Assembly: GCF_014647875.1 (NCBI RefSeq)
Contig: NZ_BMQA01000001.1
Coordinates: 713,104 to 777,103, forward strand
Source: Streptomyces brasiliensis
GTDB lineage: Bacteria > Actinomycetota > Actinomycetes > Streptomycetales > Streptomycetaceae
DNA: 64,000 bases
Direction: 5' to 3'
The notes beneath the pieces were generated by a model that was not told the DNA's origin, made no database searches, and saw nothing but the letters and a program-made list of their open reading frames with translations. Positions 42,862 through 52,349 of this stretch are shown piece by piece (the stretch's first letter is position 1; each line of letters begins with the position of its first letter). Made by a program: the position numbers and the translations under genes.

Positions 42862-43866
42862 ATGCGCATCGGAATCCTCGGCCTCGGCCGCATCGGCGCC
42901 TTCCACGCCGAGACCCTCTCGGGACTGGACGCCGTCGAGTCCCTCGTCGTCGCCGACCCGTTCACGGACGCGGCCAAGGCCGCCGCCGACCGGTTCGGGG
43001 CCGAGGTCGCGGACTCGCCCGAGGCGGTCCTGGCCGCCGGCGTGGACGGCCTCGTCGTGGCGGCCGCGACCGACGCCCACCCGTCCCTGATCCTGGCCGG
43101 CGTCGAAGCGGGCGTCCCCGTCTTCTGCGAGAAGCCCGTCGCCCGCACCATGACCGAGGGCGTCGAGGTGCTCAAGGCCGTCGAGGGCAGCGCCGTACCC
43201 ATCCAGATCGGCTACAACCGCCGCTTCGACGCGGGCTTCGTCGCCGCGCGCGAGGCCGTACGGAGCGGTGAGCTGGGCAAGCTGCACACGGTCCGCTCGA
43301 CGACGCTGGACCCGGCCCCGCCCCCGGCCGCCTACATCGCCGCGTCCGGCGGGATCTTCCGCGACTGTTCCGTGCACGACTTCGACATCATCCGCTGGGT
43401 GACCGGCCGTGAGGTGACCGAGGTGTACGCCGTCGGCGGCAACCGGGGGGCGGACTACATCAGGGAGGCGGGCGACGCCGACACCACCGGCGCGATCCTG
43501 ACGCTGGACGACGGCACGATCGCGGTGGTCTCCAACAGCCGCCACAACGCCCGGGGTTACGACGTGCGCATGGAGCTGCACGGCTTCCAGGACTCCGTCG
43601 CCGTCGGCCTGGACGACAAGCTGCCGCTGCGCTCGGTCGAGCCCGGGGTCACCTTCCCGTCGGGCCCTCCGCACGACTTCTTCATGGACCGCTTCACGGC
43701 GGCCTACCGCGCCGAACTCACGGCGTTCACGGAGGTCGTGGCCGGCACCCGACCGTCCCCCTGCACGGTCGCGGACGCCCTGGAGGCGGGCTGGATCGCG
43801 GAGGCCTGCACGCTGTCCCTGCACGAGCACCGGCCGGTGACCATCGAGGAGGTGCGCGGGGCCTGA
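42862..43866 (+). CDS. Inositol 2-dehydrogenase-like oxidoreductase
   Basis: A 334-residue Gfo/Idh/MocA protein closest in style to IolG. GILGLGRIGAFHAE binds NAD, FCEKPVARTM carries the conserved EKP lysine, and IFRDCSVHDFDIIRWVTG contains the active-site Asp/His pair seen in myo-inositol dehydrogenases. It should oxidise a cyclitol or related sugar to a ketone. It is the third gene of the LacI-flanked operon. A decayed TetR gene begins antisense within 3 bp of its stop codon. Confidence 0.88.
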   Translation: MRIGILGLGRIGAFHAETLSGLDAVESLVVADPFTDAAKAAADRFGAEVADSPEAVLAAGVDGLVVAAATDAHPSLILAGVEAGVPVFCEKPVARTMTEGVEVLKAVEGSAVPIQIGYNRRFDAGFVAAREAVRSGELGKLHTVRSTTLDPAPPPAAYIAASGGIFRDCSVHDFDIIRWVTGREVTEVYAVGGNRGADYIREAGDADTTGAILTLDDGTIAVVSNSRHNARGYDVRMELHGFQDSVAVGLDDKLPLRSVEPGVTFPSGPPHDFFMDRFTAAYRAELTAFTEVVAGTRPSPCTVADALEAGWIAEACTLSLHEHRPVTIEEVRGA

Positions 43867-43868
43867 GA

Positions 43869-44066
43869 CGGCTGGGGCCGGAGCCCGTCGACGACGAGGC
43901 CGAGGATCCGGTTCGCCCGCGCCTCGCCGTCGCGGGCCGGGTCGATGTGCCACAGGGCGCTGAGCTGCAGGAGTACGTCCTCCGCGTCGACGCCTGTCTT
44001 CAGTGAGCCGTCGGTGTCCCCGGCCTCGAGGAGTACGGCGACGGCTGCGCCCCGTTCAGCCGGCCC
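43869..44066 (-). pseudogene. C-terminal TetR regulator fragment
   Basis: The minus strand reads AVAVLLEAGDTDGSLKTGVD, then AEDVLLQLSALWHIDPARDG and ANRILGLVVDGLRP, the typical end of a TetR ligand domain. There is no HTH half, no start codon and no proper stop codon. It is a relic lying between the operon and the small hypothetical protein. Confidence 0.6.
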
Positions 44067-44279
44067 TCACAGGCAGTAGCGGACCAGCCACTCATGGGAG
44101 TCGTAGGCGTCCCGGGCCGGGTCGTGCGGTGTGGCCGGGGTGGTCTCCACCGTGTCCTCCGGGCGTATGCGCTCGGGCAGAGTGGCGAAGCGGGCGTGAC
44201 GCAGGCTCTCCGCCGTCCGCTCGTCCTTCGCGCTGTCCGCCGTCCGCTCGTCCTTGTGTGTCTGCGTCGTCCGCATCAT
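44067..44279 (-). CDS. Small conserved hypothetical protein with internal KDERTA repeat
   Basis: A 70-residue soluble protein starting MMRTTQTH after GGGGAGGCCGGG. The C-terminal half (ATLPERIRPEDTVETTPA, then PARDAYDSHEWLVRYCL) resembles short uncharacterised Streptomyces proteins. The N-terminal half contains the imperfect tandem KDERTADSA-KDERTAES, also visible as a DNA repeat around 44205-44253. No known function, motif or localisation signal. Confidence 0.65.
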   Translation of the reverse strand: MMRTTQTHKDERTADSAKDERTAESLRHARFATLPERIRPEDTVETTPATPHDPARDAYDSHEWLVRYCL

Positions 44280-44332
44280 CCCGGCCTCCCCATCGCGCGC
44301 TCCGCGCACGCCCTTGTCTCATCTGAACGTCT

Positions 44333-45574
44333 TCACCGCGCCGCTGGTTCCGCCGGCAGGTCGAAGACGTTCCCCGGAGAGATGATCTTCGTGACGGCCT
44401 CACCGAAGAGGGTGCTCGGCTCGGTGCCCTTGTGGTCGATGTCGGTGTTCAGGACGACGACCAGGGTCGTCTCCGCCGACGGCAGGTAGACGGTCAGGGA
44501 CTCGTAGCCGGGCAGGGAGCCGTTGTGCCCGATCCAGCCCTGCACGTCGAAGATGCCGAGGCCGTACCCGGCGCCGGGCATGCCGGCCGGCGGTGTGGTC
44601 AGCCGCTCCTTCTGCGTGGCGGGGCTGATCAGCCTGTCGCCGTTGGGCAGGATGCCGGTGGCCACTGTGCGCGCCCACGCCCGCAGATCCTCCAGGTCGG
44701 AGATCATCGCGCCGGCCGCCCAGGCCCAGGAGGGGTTCCAGTCGGTCGCGTCCTCGACCTTCCCGGTCGCCGTCTGGTCGGTGTAGCCCTGCGCGCGCGG
44801 GGCCGGGAACTCGTTGCCGACCGGGAGGAAGGTGTCCGGCATGCCGACCGGGTCGATGACGTTGTGCTTGAGATAGTCACCGAGGTGCCGGCCGCTGGCC
44901 TCCTCGACCACCAGGCCCAGCAGGATCAGATTGGTGTTGCAGTAGGAGAACTTCTCGCCGGGCGGGAACAGCACGGGGTGCTTGAACGAGTAGTCGAGCA
45001 GTTGCTGCGGGGTGAACGGCCGCTGCGGGTCGGACGTGAGGGCCTTGAAGAAGTCGTCGTCCTCTGTGTAGTTGAACAGCCCGCTGCGCATCCCGGCCAG
45101 CTGGCGCAGCGTGATCGAGTCCCCGTTCGGTACGTCGCTGACGTACTTGCCGATCGGGTCGTCCAGGCTCACCGCGCCCTTGTCGACCAGCTCGAGCAGC
45201 GCCGTGACCGTGAACGTCTTGGTCTCGCTGCCGATGCGCATGTTCAGGTCCGGGTCCATCGGCCTGCGGGTGGCCTTGTCGGCGACGCCGTACGACTTCA
45301 CGTACCGCCCCTGCTCGGGCATCCAGATGCCGACGGTCACCCCGGGGACCTTCGCCTCCTTCATCACCCGTCGCACGGTGGCGTCGATCTGGCGCTCCAC
45401 GGCGGGCGTGAGCTTGCGGACCTCGGCCTTCGAGGGCGAGGGCGGCTCGGTGGCGGTGACGGCGCCGGAGGGAGGTGCCGCGGCCGCGGTCCCGCCCGCG
45501 GCCGGCACCACCAGCATCCCCGTCGCCGCGACGACGACGGCCCCCCTGCGCAACCGTGTTGACGTGTGCGACAT
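44333..45574 (-). CDS. Secreted beta-lactamase-family serine hydrolase
   Basis: A 413-residue protein with a Sec signal peptide after MSHTSTRLRRGAVVVAATGM. The class C/D-Ala-D-Ala carboxypeptidase fold is shown by SETK (SxxK nucleophile motif), YCNTN (YxN) and HNGSLPG (HxG replacing KTG). Such enzymes are penicillin-binding-protein-like peptidases or esterases at the cell surface; beta-lactam hydrolysis is not implied. GGGAGAG precedes the ATG at 45574. The upstream in-frame extension is less likely to be translated. It appears to be transcribed alone. Confidence 0.88.
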   Translation of the reverse strand: MSHTSTRLRRGAVVVAATGMLVVPAAGGTAAAAPPSGAVTATEPPSPSKAEVRKLTPAVERQIDATVRRVMKEAKVPGVTVGIWMPEQGRYVKSYGVADKATRRPMDPDLNMRIGSETKTFTVTALLELVDKGAVSLDDPIGKYVSDVPNGDSITLRQLAGMRSGLFNYTEDDDFFKALTSDPQRPFTPQQLLDYSFKHPVLFPPGEKFSYCNTNLILLGLVVEEASGRHLGDYLKHNVIDPVGMPDTFLPVGNEFPAPRAQGYTDQTATGKVEDATDWNPSWAWAAGAMISDLEDLRAWARTVATGILPNGDRLISPATQKERLTTPPAGMPGAGYGLGIFDVQGWIGHNGSLPGYESLTVYLPSAETTLVVVLNTDIDHKGTEPSTLFGEAVTKIISPGNVFDLPAEPAAR

Positions 45575-45758
45575 GGGTTCTCTCCCACATGAGGACACAC
45601 TGGAACAGGCCCGTGGACGCCGTGGAAGGCGGCGGGCCCGAAGACCTGCTGGCTCGGTTCATCCAGGATAGGAGCGCCCGCACGGGGCCGCCTGTCGAAG
45701 CGAGCCCGAGCCCCTCACCGGGCTCGACGCCCGTACCGCACCTCCCCCGACGCGCCCG

Positions 45759-46663
45759 TCAGACCCCGCAGGACCGCAGGAACCGCCGCGTGCGCTGTGC
45801 GATGGGCAGGGGCCTGTCCGGCTCGCACGGGTACATGTCCTGCTCGACGATCGCGAACAGCTCCACGCCCAGCCGCTGCGCCGCGACCAGGACCGGCTCC
45901 AACTCCGGTACACCGGATGGCGGTTCGCACATGACTCCGCGCTGGACGGCGGGCCCGAACGGCACCCCGTTCGCCCGCACGTCGGCGAGGATCCCCGGGT
46001 CGACCTGCTTGAGGTGCAGATAGCCGATGCGTTCGCCGTACGTCTCGATGAGCTTGACGCTGTCGCCGCCGCAGTAGGCGTAATGCCCGGTGTCCAGGCA
46101 GAGGTTGACGAGGTCGGAGTCGGTCGAGTCGAGGAAGCGCTCGACGTGCTCCTCGGTGTCGATGTGCGTGTCCGCGTGCGGGTGCACCACGATGTCCAGG
46201 CCGTACGTCTCCCTGACCTCGTGGCCGAGCCGTTCCATGCCCTTGGTGAGGTGGGCTCACTGCGCGCCGGTCAGCTCCGGCGGTTCGAGGATCTCGGCGG
46301 TCTTGTCGTCGCGCCAGAACGACGGGATGACGACGAGGTGCTTCGCCCCCATGGCCCGGGTCAGCTCGGCGACCCGGCCGACGTGCTCCCAGGTGGACTC
46401 CCAGACGGAGGGGCCGCGGTGCAGCCCGGTGAAGACCGTGCCGGCGGACACCCGCAGCCCGCGCCGGGCGGCCTCCTCCGTGAGACGTGCCGGGTCGGTG
46501 GGCAGATAGCCGTACGGGCCCAGCTCGATCCAGGAGTAGCCCGCCTCGGCGACCTCGTCCAGGAAGCGCGCCCAGGGCACCTGCCGCGGGTCGTCGGGGA
46601 ACCAGACGCCCCAGGAGTCGGGGGCCGAGCCGACCCGGATGCGCGGTCGAGGGCGCTCACCAT
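45759..46663 (-). pseudogene. Sugar-phosphate isomerase/epimerase, broken by frameshift and TGA
   Basis: The full-length product would be an IolE/IolH-like xylose-isomerase-fold protein of about 300 residues. RIRVGSAPDSWGVWFPDDP, IELGPYGYLPTDP and HLVVIPSFWRDDKTAEI are followed by LTGAQ, an in-frame TGA (46259-46257), then AHLTKGMERLGHEV, VHPHADTHIDTEEHVERFL and LCLDTGHYAYCGGDSVKL. A Trp codon is expected at the TGA. The ATG at 46663 reads MVSALDR and then needs removal of two bases (a GC duplication near 46645) to join RIRVGS. It follows the sugar ABC ATPase by 2 bp. Confidence 0.85.
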
Positions 46664-46665
46664 GG

Positions 46666-47583
<918 letters not shown>

Positions 47584-47587
47584 CGGG

Positions 47588-48664
47588 TCACCTCCGGGTC
47601 GCCGTGCGCTGGACCCACAGATTGATCAGGACGGCGCCGAGCAGCATCACGCCGAGGAAGGCCTTGAACCAGTCGGGGTTCCAACCGGCGTACACGATGC
47701 CCTGGTTGACCATGCCGAACATGAAGGCTCCGAAGACCGGGCCGATCGCGGAGCCGTAGCCGCCGGTGAGCAGACAGCCGCCGATGACCGCCGCGGCGAT
47801 GTAGATCAGCTCCTGGCCGACGCCCTCGCCGGACTGCACGGTGTTGAAGGAGAACAGCTGGTGCATGCCGACGAACCAGGCGCCGAAGCCGACGGTCATG
47901 AACAGGGTGATCTTGGTGAAGTTCACCGGGACACCGACCGCGCGGGCGCTGTCCTTGTTGCCGCCGACGGCGAAGATCCAGTTGCCGTACTTGGTGCGCA
48001 GCAGAACCCAGGTGGCGATCGCGGCGAAGACCAGCCACCACACGACGGTGATCTTCACCTGGACGCCGCCGACGTCGAACGACGACGCGAAGATCTTCCT
48101 CGCCTGGTCGAAGCCGTCCATGTTGCTGATGTCGTCGGTGGCGACGTTGCCGGTGATCAGCTTGGTGACGGCGAGGTTGACGCCCTGCAGGATCAGGAAG
48201 GTGCCGAGGGTGACGAGAAAACTGGGCAGCCCGGTCCGGACGACCATCCAGCCGTTGAACGCGCCGATCGCCAACGACACGATCAGGGCGACGATCACAC
48301 CGGCCCACACGTTCATCGTCAGCTGGTAGCTGAGCATGCTCGCGGTGAGCGCCGAGGTGATCACGGCGACGCCGGAGGACAGGTCGAACTCGCCGCCGAT
48401 CATCAGCAGGGCCACCGGGAGGGCCATGATGCCGATGGTCGACGACTGGTAGAGCACCGTGGCCATCGAGCCGCCCTGGCGGACCGCGGGTGCCGCGATC
48501 AGGAAGAACACGAGGACGGCCACCGCGCCCAGGAAGACGCCCACTTCGGGGCGGGCAAGCAGCCGGAGCACCAGGGGGCGCTCGGCGGTGCGGCCGTCGG
48601 TCTCCTTGCGGCCGGGGGCCGGCGGTGTCCCCACCGCCGGCTCAGCCTGTTGGGCCATGCTCAT
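47588..48664 (-). CDS. CUT2 sugar ABC transporter permease
   Basis: About 358 residues of RbsC-type permease with roughly ten hydrophobic segments. [40 protein letters not shown] and [20 protein letters not shown] are the conserved family regions. The ATG at 48664 shares a base with the binding-protein stop (TGATG), so translation is coupled; the ATG at 48658, with AGGTG upstream, is an alternative. The N-terminal 35 residues are hydrophilic. Confidence 0.92.
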   Translation of the reverse strand: MSMAQQAEPAVGTPPAPGRKETDGRTAERPLVLRLLARPEVGVFLGAVAVLVFFLIAAPAVRQGGSMATVLYQSSTIGIMALPVALLMIGGEFDLSSGVAVITSALTASMLSYQLTMNVWAGVIVALIVSLAIGAFNGWMVVRTGLPSFLVTLGTFLILQGVNLAVTKLITGNVATDDISNMDGFDQARKIFASSFDVGGVQVKITVVWWLVFAAIATWVLLRTKYGNWIFAVGGNKDSARAVGVPVNFTKITLFMTVGFGAWFVGMHQLFSFNTVQSGEGVGQELIYIAAAVIGGCLLTGGYGSAIGPVFGAFMFGMVNQGIVYAGWNPDWFKAFLGVMLLGAVLINLWVQRTATRR

Positions 48665-49683
48665 CACCTGGTGCCCTTCGCGGCGAACTGGGCGACGGTG
48701 TCGACGTTGGTCTTGTCCACGAAGGCCGGCCCGGTCAGTACCGGCTGCTCACCGCCGCCGCTGTAGTTGCCGTTGTTCTTGTAGAGCCACAGGGAGTCGA
48801 CCGCCAGGTAGCCCTGCAGATACGGCTGCTGGTCCACCGCGAACTGGATCGTGCCCTTGGAGATCGCGCCGGTCAGGTCCTTGTTGAGGTCGAAGGTGGC
48901 GATCTTCGCCTTGCTGCCCGCGTCGGACACCGACTGCACGGCCGTCAGCGCGAAGGGGGCGCCGAGCGTGACGACGTAGTCGATCCCGCTGTCCTGCTTG
49001 AGCTTGGCGGTGATCGTCGACTTCACGGACGGCATGTCCGTGCCGTTCACGTACAGGGTCTCGGTCGTGCCGGAGAAGGTCTTCTTGACTCCGTCGCAGC
49101 GCTGGGTCAGGCCGATGTTGCCCTGCTCCTGGATGACGCAGACGGCCTTCTTGGAGCCGAGTTCGTTCAGCTTCTTGCCAAGCGCCTCGCCGGCCACTGT
49201 CTCGTCCTGGCCGAAGAACTCCATCAGGCCGAGCTTCTGCCAGTCGCTGACACCGGAGTTGAGGCCGACCACGGGTATGTTCGCGGCCTTCGCCTTGCCG
49301 ACGACGTCCTTCATGGCGTCCGGCTTGGCGAGGGTGATCGCGATGCCGTCCACCTTCTGGTCGACGGCGTTCTGCACCAGGTTGGCCTGGTTGCCGGCGT
49401 TCGGGTCGGCGGAGTAGACGAGCTTGATGTTGTCCTTGGCGGCGGCCGCCTCGGCGCCCTTGCGGACGATGTCCCAGAAGGTGTCGCCCGGTGCCTGGTG
49501 CGTCACCAGCGCGACCGTCATACGGGGGGTGGTCGCCTTGCCCGCGGAGGCTTTCGAGCCGCCCTCCTCGGACTTCTTTCCGCCGGAGCTGCTCGAGCAG
49601 CCGGCGAGGGTCAGTGCTGCCGCGGCGGCGACGGCCACGACGGGGGCCAGTCTGCGGGAACGGGAGTGAGAAGAGCGGTCCAT
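48664..49683 (-). CDS. CUT2 sugar-binding lipoprotein
   Basis: A 339-residue family 1 periplasmic-binding protein. The signal peptide ends in the lipobox LAGC, followed by a Ser/Gly/Lys linker. VALVTHQAPGDTFWDIVRKG, NLVQNAVDQKVDGIAITLA and YVVTLGAPFALTAVQSVSDAG match RbsB-like sugar or inositol binding proteins. It is the first gene of the SBP-permease-ATPase-(broken isomerase) operon and is divergent from a GntR/UTRA regulator. The neighbouring isomerase and iolC relics hint at inositol-type ligands, but that is inference. Confidence 0.9.
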   Translation of the reverse strand: MDRSSHSRSRRLAPVVAVAAAAALTLAGCSSSSGGKKSEEGGSKASAGKATTPRMTVALVTHQAPGDTFWDIVRKGAEAAAAKDNIKLVYSADPNAGNQANLVQNAVDQKVDGIAITLAKPDAMKDVVGKAKAANIPVVGLNSGVSDWQKLGLMEFFGQDETVAGEALGKKLNELGSKKAVCVIQEQGNIGLTQRCDGVKKTFSGTTETLYVNGTDMPSVKSTITAKLKQDSGIDYVVTLGAPFALTAVQSVSDAGSKAKIATFDLNKDLTGAISKGTIQFAVDQQPYLQGYLAVDSLWLYKNNGNYSGGGEQPVLTGPAFVDKTNVDTVAQFAAKGTR

Positions 49684-49754
49684 CTTTCCGGCACCTCACT
49701 GTGCTACGGGGGAAAGGATGCTGTGTGCTGGGACGCGATCCAAGCCCTTGCGAC

Positions 49755-49830
49755 GCCCGCTGTCAATGCTTTGTTAAGACATCATTTCACAATCAGGTCC
49801 GAATGTAAGTACAAACCATTGACAGCGGGC
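49755..49830. promoter_or_regulatory. Mirror-image divergent promoters in a 14-bp inverted repeat
   Basis: GCCCGCTGTCAATG (49755-49768) and CATTGACAGCGGGC (49817-49830) are a perfect inverted repeat, followed inward by TTTGT/ACAAA. Each arm contains TTGACA reading outward, so both the binding-protein operon and the GntR gene have the same -35 context. The 48 bp between contain TTGTTAAGACA-like sequence suitable for a GntR site. This explains most of the 49684-49992 gap. Confidence 0.7.
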
Positions 49831-49907
49831 CCCCTGCGGATCTACACCTGAGAGGCGTCGGCCCGTCCGAGGAACAGCTTGGGGGAACAGCCTATGGAGC
49901 ACCGCAC

Positions 49908-49964
49908 ATGACGGAGCCGCGGCGAACCTACGATCTGATCACGATGGACCGCACCAGACCCTGA
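49908..49964 (+). pseudogene. Eighteen-codon relic resembling the start of iolC
   Basis: ATG-initiated MTEPRRTYDLITMDRTRP after GGAGC. RTYDLITM closely resembles the N-terminus of PfkB-type 5-dehydro-2-deoxygluconokinases (YDLLTMGRIGVDLYP), and the frame then stops. TGGACCGCACCAG near its end recurs inside the following GntR gene, so a deletion between short repeats is possible. It could also be a functional small ORF. Confidence 0.4.
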
Positions 49965-49992
49965 CTCCCAGTCGGTGAAAGGAGGTGCCCCG

Positions 49993-50778
49993 GTGGCGAG
50001 AACCGGTGACCGCGCGCGTGCCGTGCCCGTCTCGGCCCTCGATTCCCTGGACTTCGCGCTGGACCGCACCAGTCCGGTGCCGCTGTACTACCAACTCGCC
50101 CGGCAGCTGGAAGCGGCCATCGAGCACGGGACCCTGGCCCCGGGAAACCTCCTGGGCAACGAGATCGACCTGTCCGTACGGCTCGGTCTGTCCCGGCCGA
50201 CGGTCCGCCAGGCGATCCAATCCCTGGTCGACAAGGGGCTGTTGGTCCGCCGCCGCGGCGTCGGCACCCAGGTGGTGCACAGTCAGGTCAGACGCCCGCT
50301 CGAACTCAGCAGCCTGTACGACGACTTGGAGTCGGCGGGACAGGACCCGACCACCCGGGTGCTGCGCAACGAGAGCGTGCCGGCGACCGCCGACGTCGCG
50401 GCCGCGCTGGGTGTGCCGGAGGGCGGCGAGATCACGCTCCTGGAGCGGCTGCGCTTCACGCACGGCCGGCCGGTGGCGTTCCTGTGTAACTACCTGCCCG
50501 CGACGCTGCTCCAACTCGACACCGAGCGGCTGGAGTCGACGGGTCTGTACCGGATGATGCGCTCGGCCGGCATCACCCTGCACAGCGCCAGGCAGACCGT
50601 CGGCGCGCGCTCGGCCACCGCCGAGGAGGCGAGCCGCCTCGACGAGAAGGAAGGCGCCGCCCTGCTGACCATGCAGCGCACGGCGTACGACGACACGGGC
50701 CGCCCGGTGGAGTACGGGACGCACATCTACCGGGCCTCCCGGTACGCCTTCGACTTCCAGTTGCTGGTCAGGCCGTAA
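49993..50778 (+). CDS. GntR/HutC (UTRA-domain) transcriptional regulator
   Basis: A 261-residue regulator starting at a GTG after AAAGGAGGTG. The winged helix (VPLYYQLARQLEAAIEHGTL, LGLSRPTVRQAIQSLVDKG) precedes a UTRA ligand-binding domain (ITLLERLRFTHGRPVAFLCN, GARSATAEEASRLDEKEGAA, PVEYGTHIYRASRYAFDFQL). HutC-type regulators sense sugar phosphates or related metabolites. It is divergent from the sugar transporter and very likely controls it from the mirror-image promoter region. Confidence 0.92.
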   Translation: MARTGDRARAVPVSALDSLDFALDRTSPVPLYYQLARQLEAAIEHGTLAPGNLLGNEIDLSVRLGLSRPTVRQAIQSLVDKGLLVRRRGVGTQVVHSQVRRPLELSSLYDDLESAGQDPTTRVLRNESVPATADVAAALGVPEGGEITLLERLRFTHGRPVAFLCNYLPATLLQLDTERLESTGLYRMMRSAGITLHSARQTVGARSATAEEASRLDEKEGAALLTMQRTAYDDTGRPVEYGTHIYRASRYAFDFQLLVRP

Positions 50779-50799
50779 CCGGAGGAAAACGCTCCACCC

Positions 50800-50827
50800 A
50801 CCCGCACGGTCCACCCGCCGTGCGGGT
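50800..50827 (+). terminator. Terminator after the GntR gene
   Basis: ACCCGCACGG and CCGTGCGGGT form a perfect 10-bp stem with an 8-nt loop, 20 bp after the stop codon, followed by TCTCGGGTCGT. Confidence 0.8.
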
Positions 50828-50906
50828 TCTCGGGTCGTCGGTTTGTGAACGAAACTCGCCGATGATCGTGTCGATTACGTTTCGGGCAAGAGACGGTCGG
50901 GAGCTA

Positions 50907-50936
50907 TTGACGCGTGCGCGGACATGGGGCTGTTAT
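50907..50936 (+). promoter_or_regulatory. Promoter of the CUT1 sugar transporter operon
   Basis: TTGACG (50907-50912), an 18-bp spacer and TGTTAT (50931-50936), about 100 bp upstream of the binding-protein start. Confidence 0.45.
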
Positions 50937-51035
50937 TACGCCACGATGTTCGGTCGAGTTGGTTTCTGATCGGTTTCGACGACCTTTTGGGGGCCATCTC
51001 TCCCCTTGGCCGAACCCCTGCCTTCAGGAGCCGCC

Positions 51036-52349
51036 ATGCGCCTGTCCCCCTCCGGTCTCTCCGTCCCGGATCCCAGCCGCCGATCCCTGCTCCGAGGAGC
51101 CGGCAGTGCGGCCCTTCTCGCCGGTGCCGGCATACCCCTGCTGAGCGCCTGCGGCGGCAGCGGCTCGTCCTCCGACCCGAAGACGGTCTCCCTGGGCTCC
51201 AACGCCTCGGACGCGGTGCCGAAGAAGGCGTTCGCGGAGATCTACGCGTCCTTCAAGAAGCAGTCCGGCATCACGGTCGATGTGAACACGAAGGACCACA
51301 ACACTTTCCAGGAGCAGATCAACTCCTACCTCCAGGGCACGCCGGACGACGTGTTCACCTGGTTCGCCGGCTACCGCATGCAGTTCTTCGCGGCGAAGAA
51401 GCTGGCCACCCCGATCGACGACGTGTGGCAGACGATCGGGGACAACTTCCCCGACGCGATGAAGCAGCTCAGCAAGGGCGAGGACGGCAAGTACTACTTC
51501 GTTCCGCTGTACACGTACCCGTGGGCGGTCTTCTACCGCAAGAGCGTGTTCCAGCAGCACGGCTACGAAATCCCCACCACCTGGGACGCGTTGGTCGCCC
51601 TGTGCAAGCAGATGAAGAAGGACGGCCTGGTGCCGATCGCCTTCGGCGACAAGGACGCCTGGCCCGCGATGGGCACCTTCGACCAGATCAACTTCCGGCT
51701 CAACGGCTACGACTTCCACGTCGAGTTGATGGCGGGCAAGGCCTCCTGGACCGACGCCAAGGTCAAGGCCGTCTTCGACCACTGGACCGAGATCCTCCCC
51801 TACCACCAGGACGGCGCCGTCGGCCGCACCTGGCAGGACGCCGCTCAGACGCTGGTGTCGAAGAAGGCCGGCATGTATCTGCTGGGCTCCTTCGTGGGAC
51901 AGCAGTTCACGAACAAGGCCGACCTGGACGACCTTGACTTCTTCGCCTTCCCGGAGATCAACCCCGCCTACGGCCAGGAGACCGTCGAGGCGCCGACCGA
52001 CGGGTTCATGTTGAGCAAGGCCCCGAAGAACAAGTCGGCCGCCGCGAAGCTGCTGGAGTACCTGGGCACCCCGGAGGCCGAGGCGGTGTACCTCAAGGCC
52101 GACTCCAGCGTGGTCGCCGCCTCCAGCAAGGCCGACACCTCCACGTACACCGCGCTGCAGAAGAAGGCGTACACGATGATCAGTGGCGCCAAGAACCTCA
52201 CCCAGTTCATGGACCGCGACAGCCGCCCGGACTTCACCTCCACGGTGATGCAGCCCGCGCTGCAGAAGTTCGTCCGTGACCCCAAGGGGATCGACAGCCA
52301 ACTGACGTCCATCGAGCGCCAGAAGAAGACGATCTTCGCATCCTCGTGA
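51036..52349 (+). CDS. CUT1 extracellular sugar-binding lipoprotein
   Basis: A 437-residue family 1 extracellular solute-binding protein. The N-terminus has a twin-arginine motif (SRRSLLRGAG) and a lipobox (LLSAC), so Tat export and lipidation are likely. The mature domain shows TFQEQINSYLQGTPDDVFTW, VPLYTYPWAVFYRKSVF and PTTWDALVALCKQMKKDG, typical of oligosaccharide-binding proteins. CAGGAG precedes the ATG at 51036. It heads an SBP-permease-permease operon with no ATPase, as is usual in Streptomyces, where MsiK serves many CUT1 systems. Confidence 0.92.
   Translation: MRLSPSGLSVPDPSRRSLLRGAGSAALLAGAGIPLLSACGGSGSSSDPKTVSLGSNASDAVPKKAFAEIYASFKKQSGITVDVNTKDHNTFQEQINSYLQGTPDDVFTWFAGYRMQFFAAKKLATPIDDVWQTIGDNFPDAMKQLSKGEDGKYYFVPLYTYPWAVFYRKSVFQQHGYEIPTTWDALVALCKQMKKDGLVPIAFGDKDAWPAMGTFDQINFRLNGYDFHVELMAGKASWTDAKVKAVFDHWTEILPYHQDGAVGRTWQDAAQTLVSKKAGMYLLGSFVGQQFTNKADLDDLDFFAFPEINPAYGQETVEAPTDGFMLSKAPKNKSAAAKLLEYLGTPEAEAVYLKADSSVVAASSKADTSTYTALQKKAYTMISGAKNLTQFMDRDSRPDFTSTVMQPALQKFVRDPKGIDSQLTSIERQKKTIFASS

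Noticed and set aside
46257..46259. Selenocysteine or programmed readthrough at the in-frame TGA
   Set aside because: The aligned residue is expected to be Trp, there is a second lesion near the start, and no selenocysteine machinery or following hairpin was noticed.
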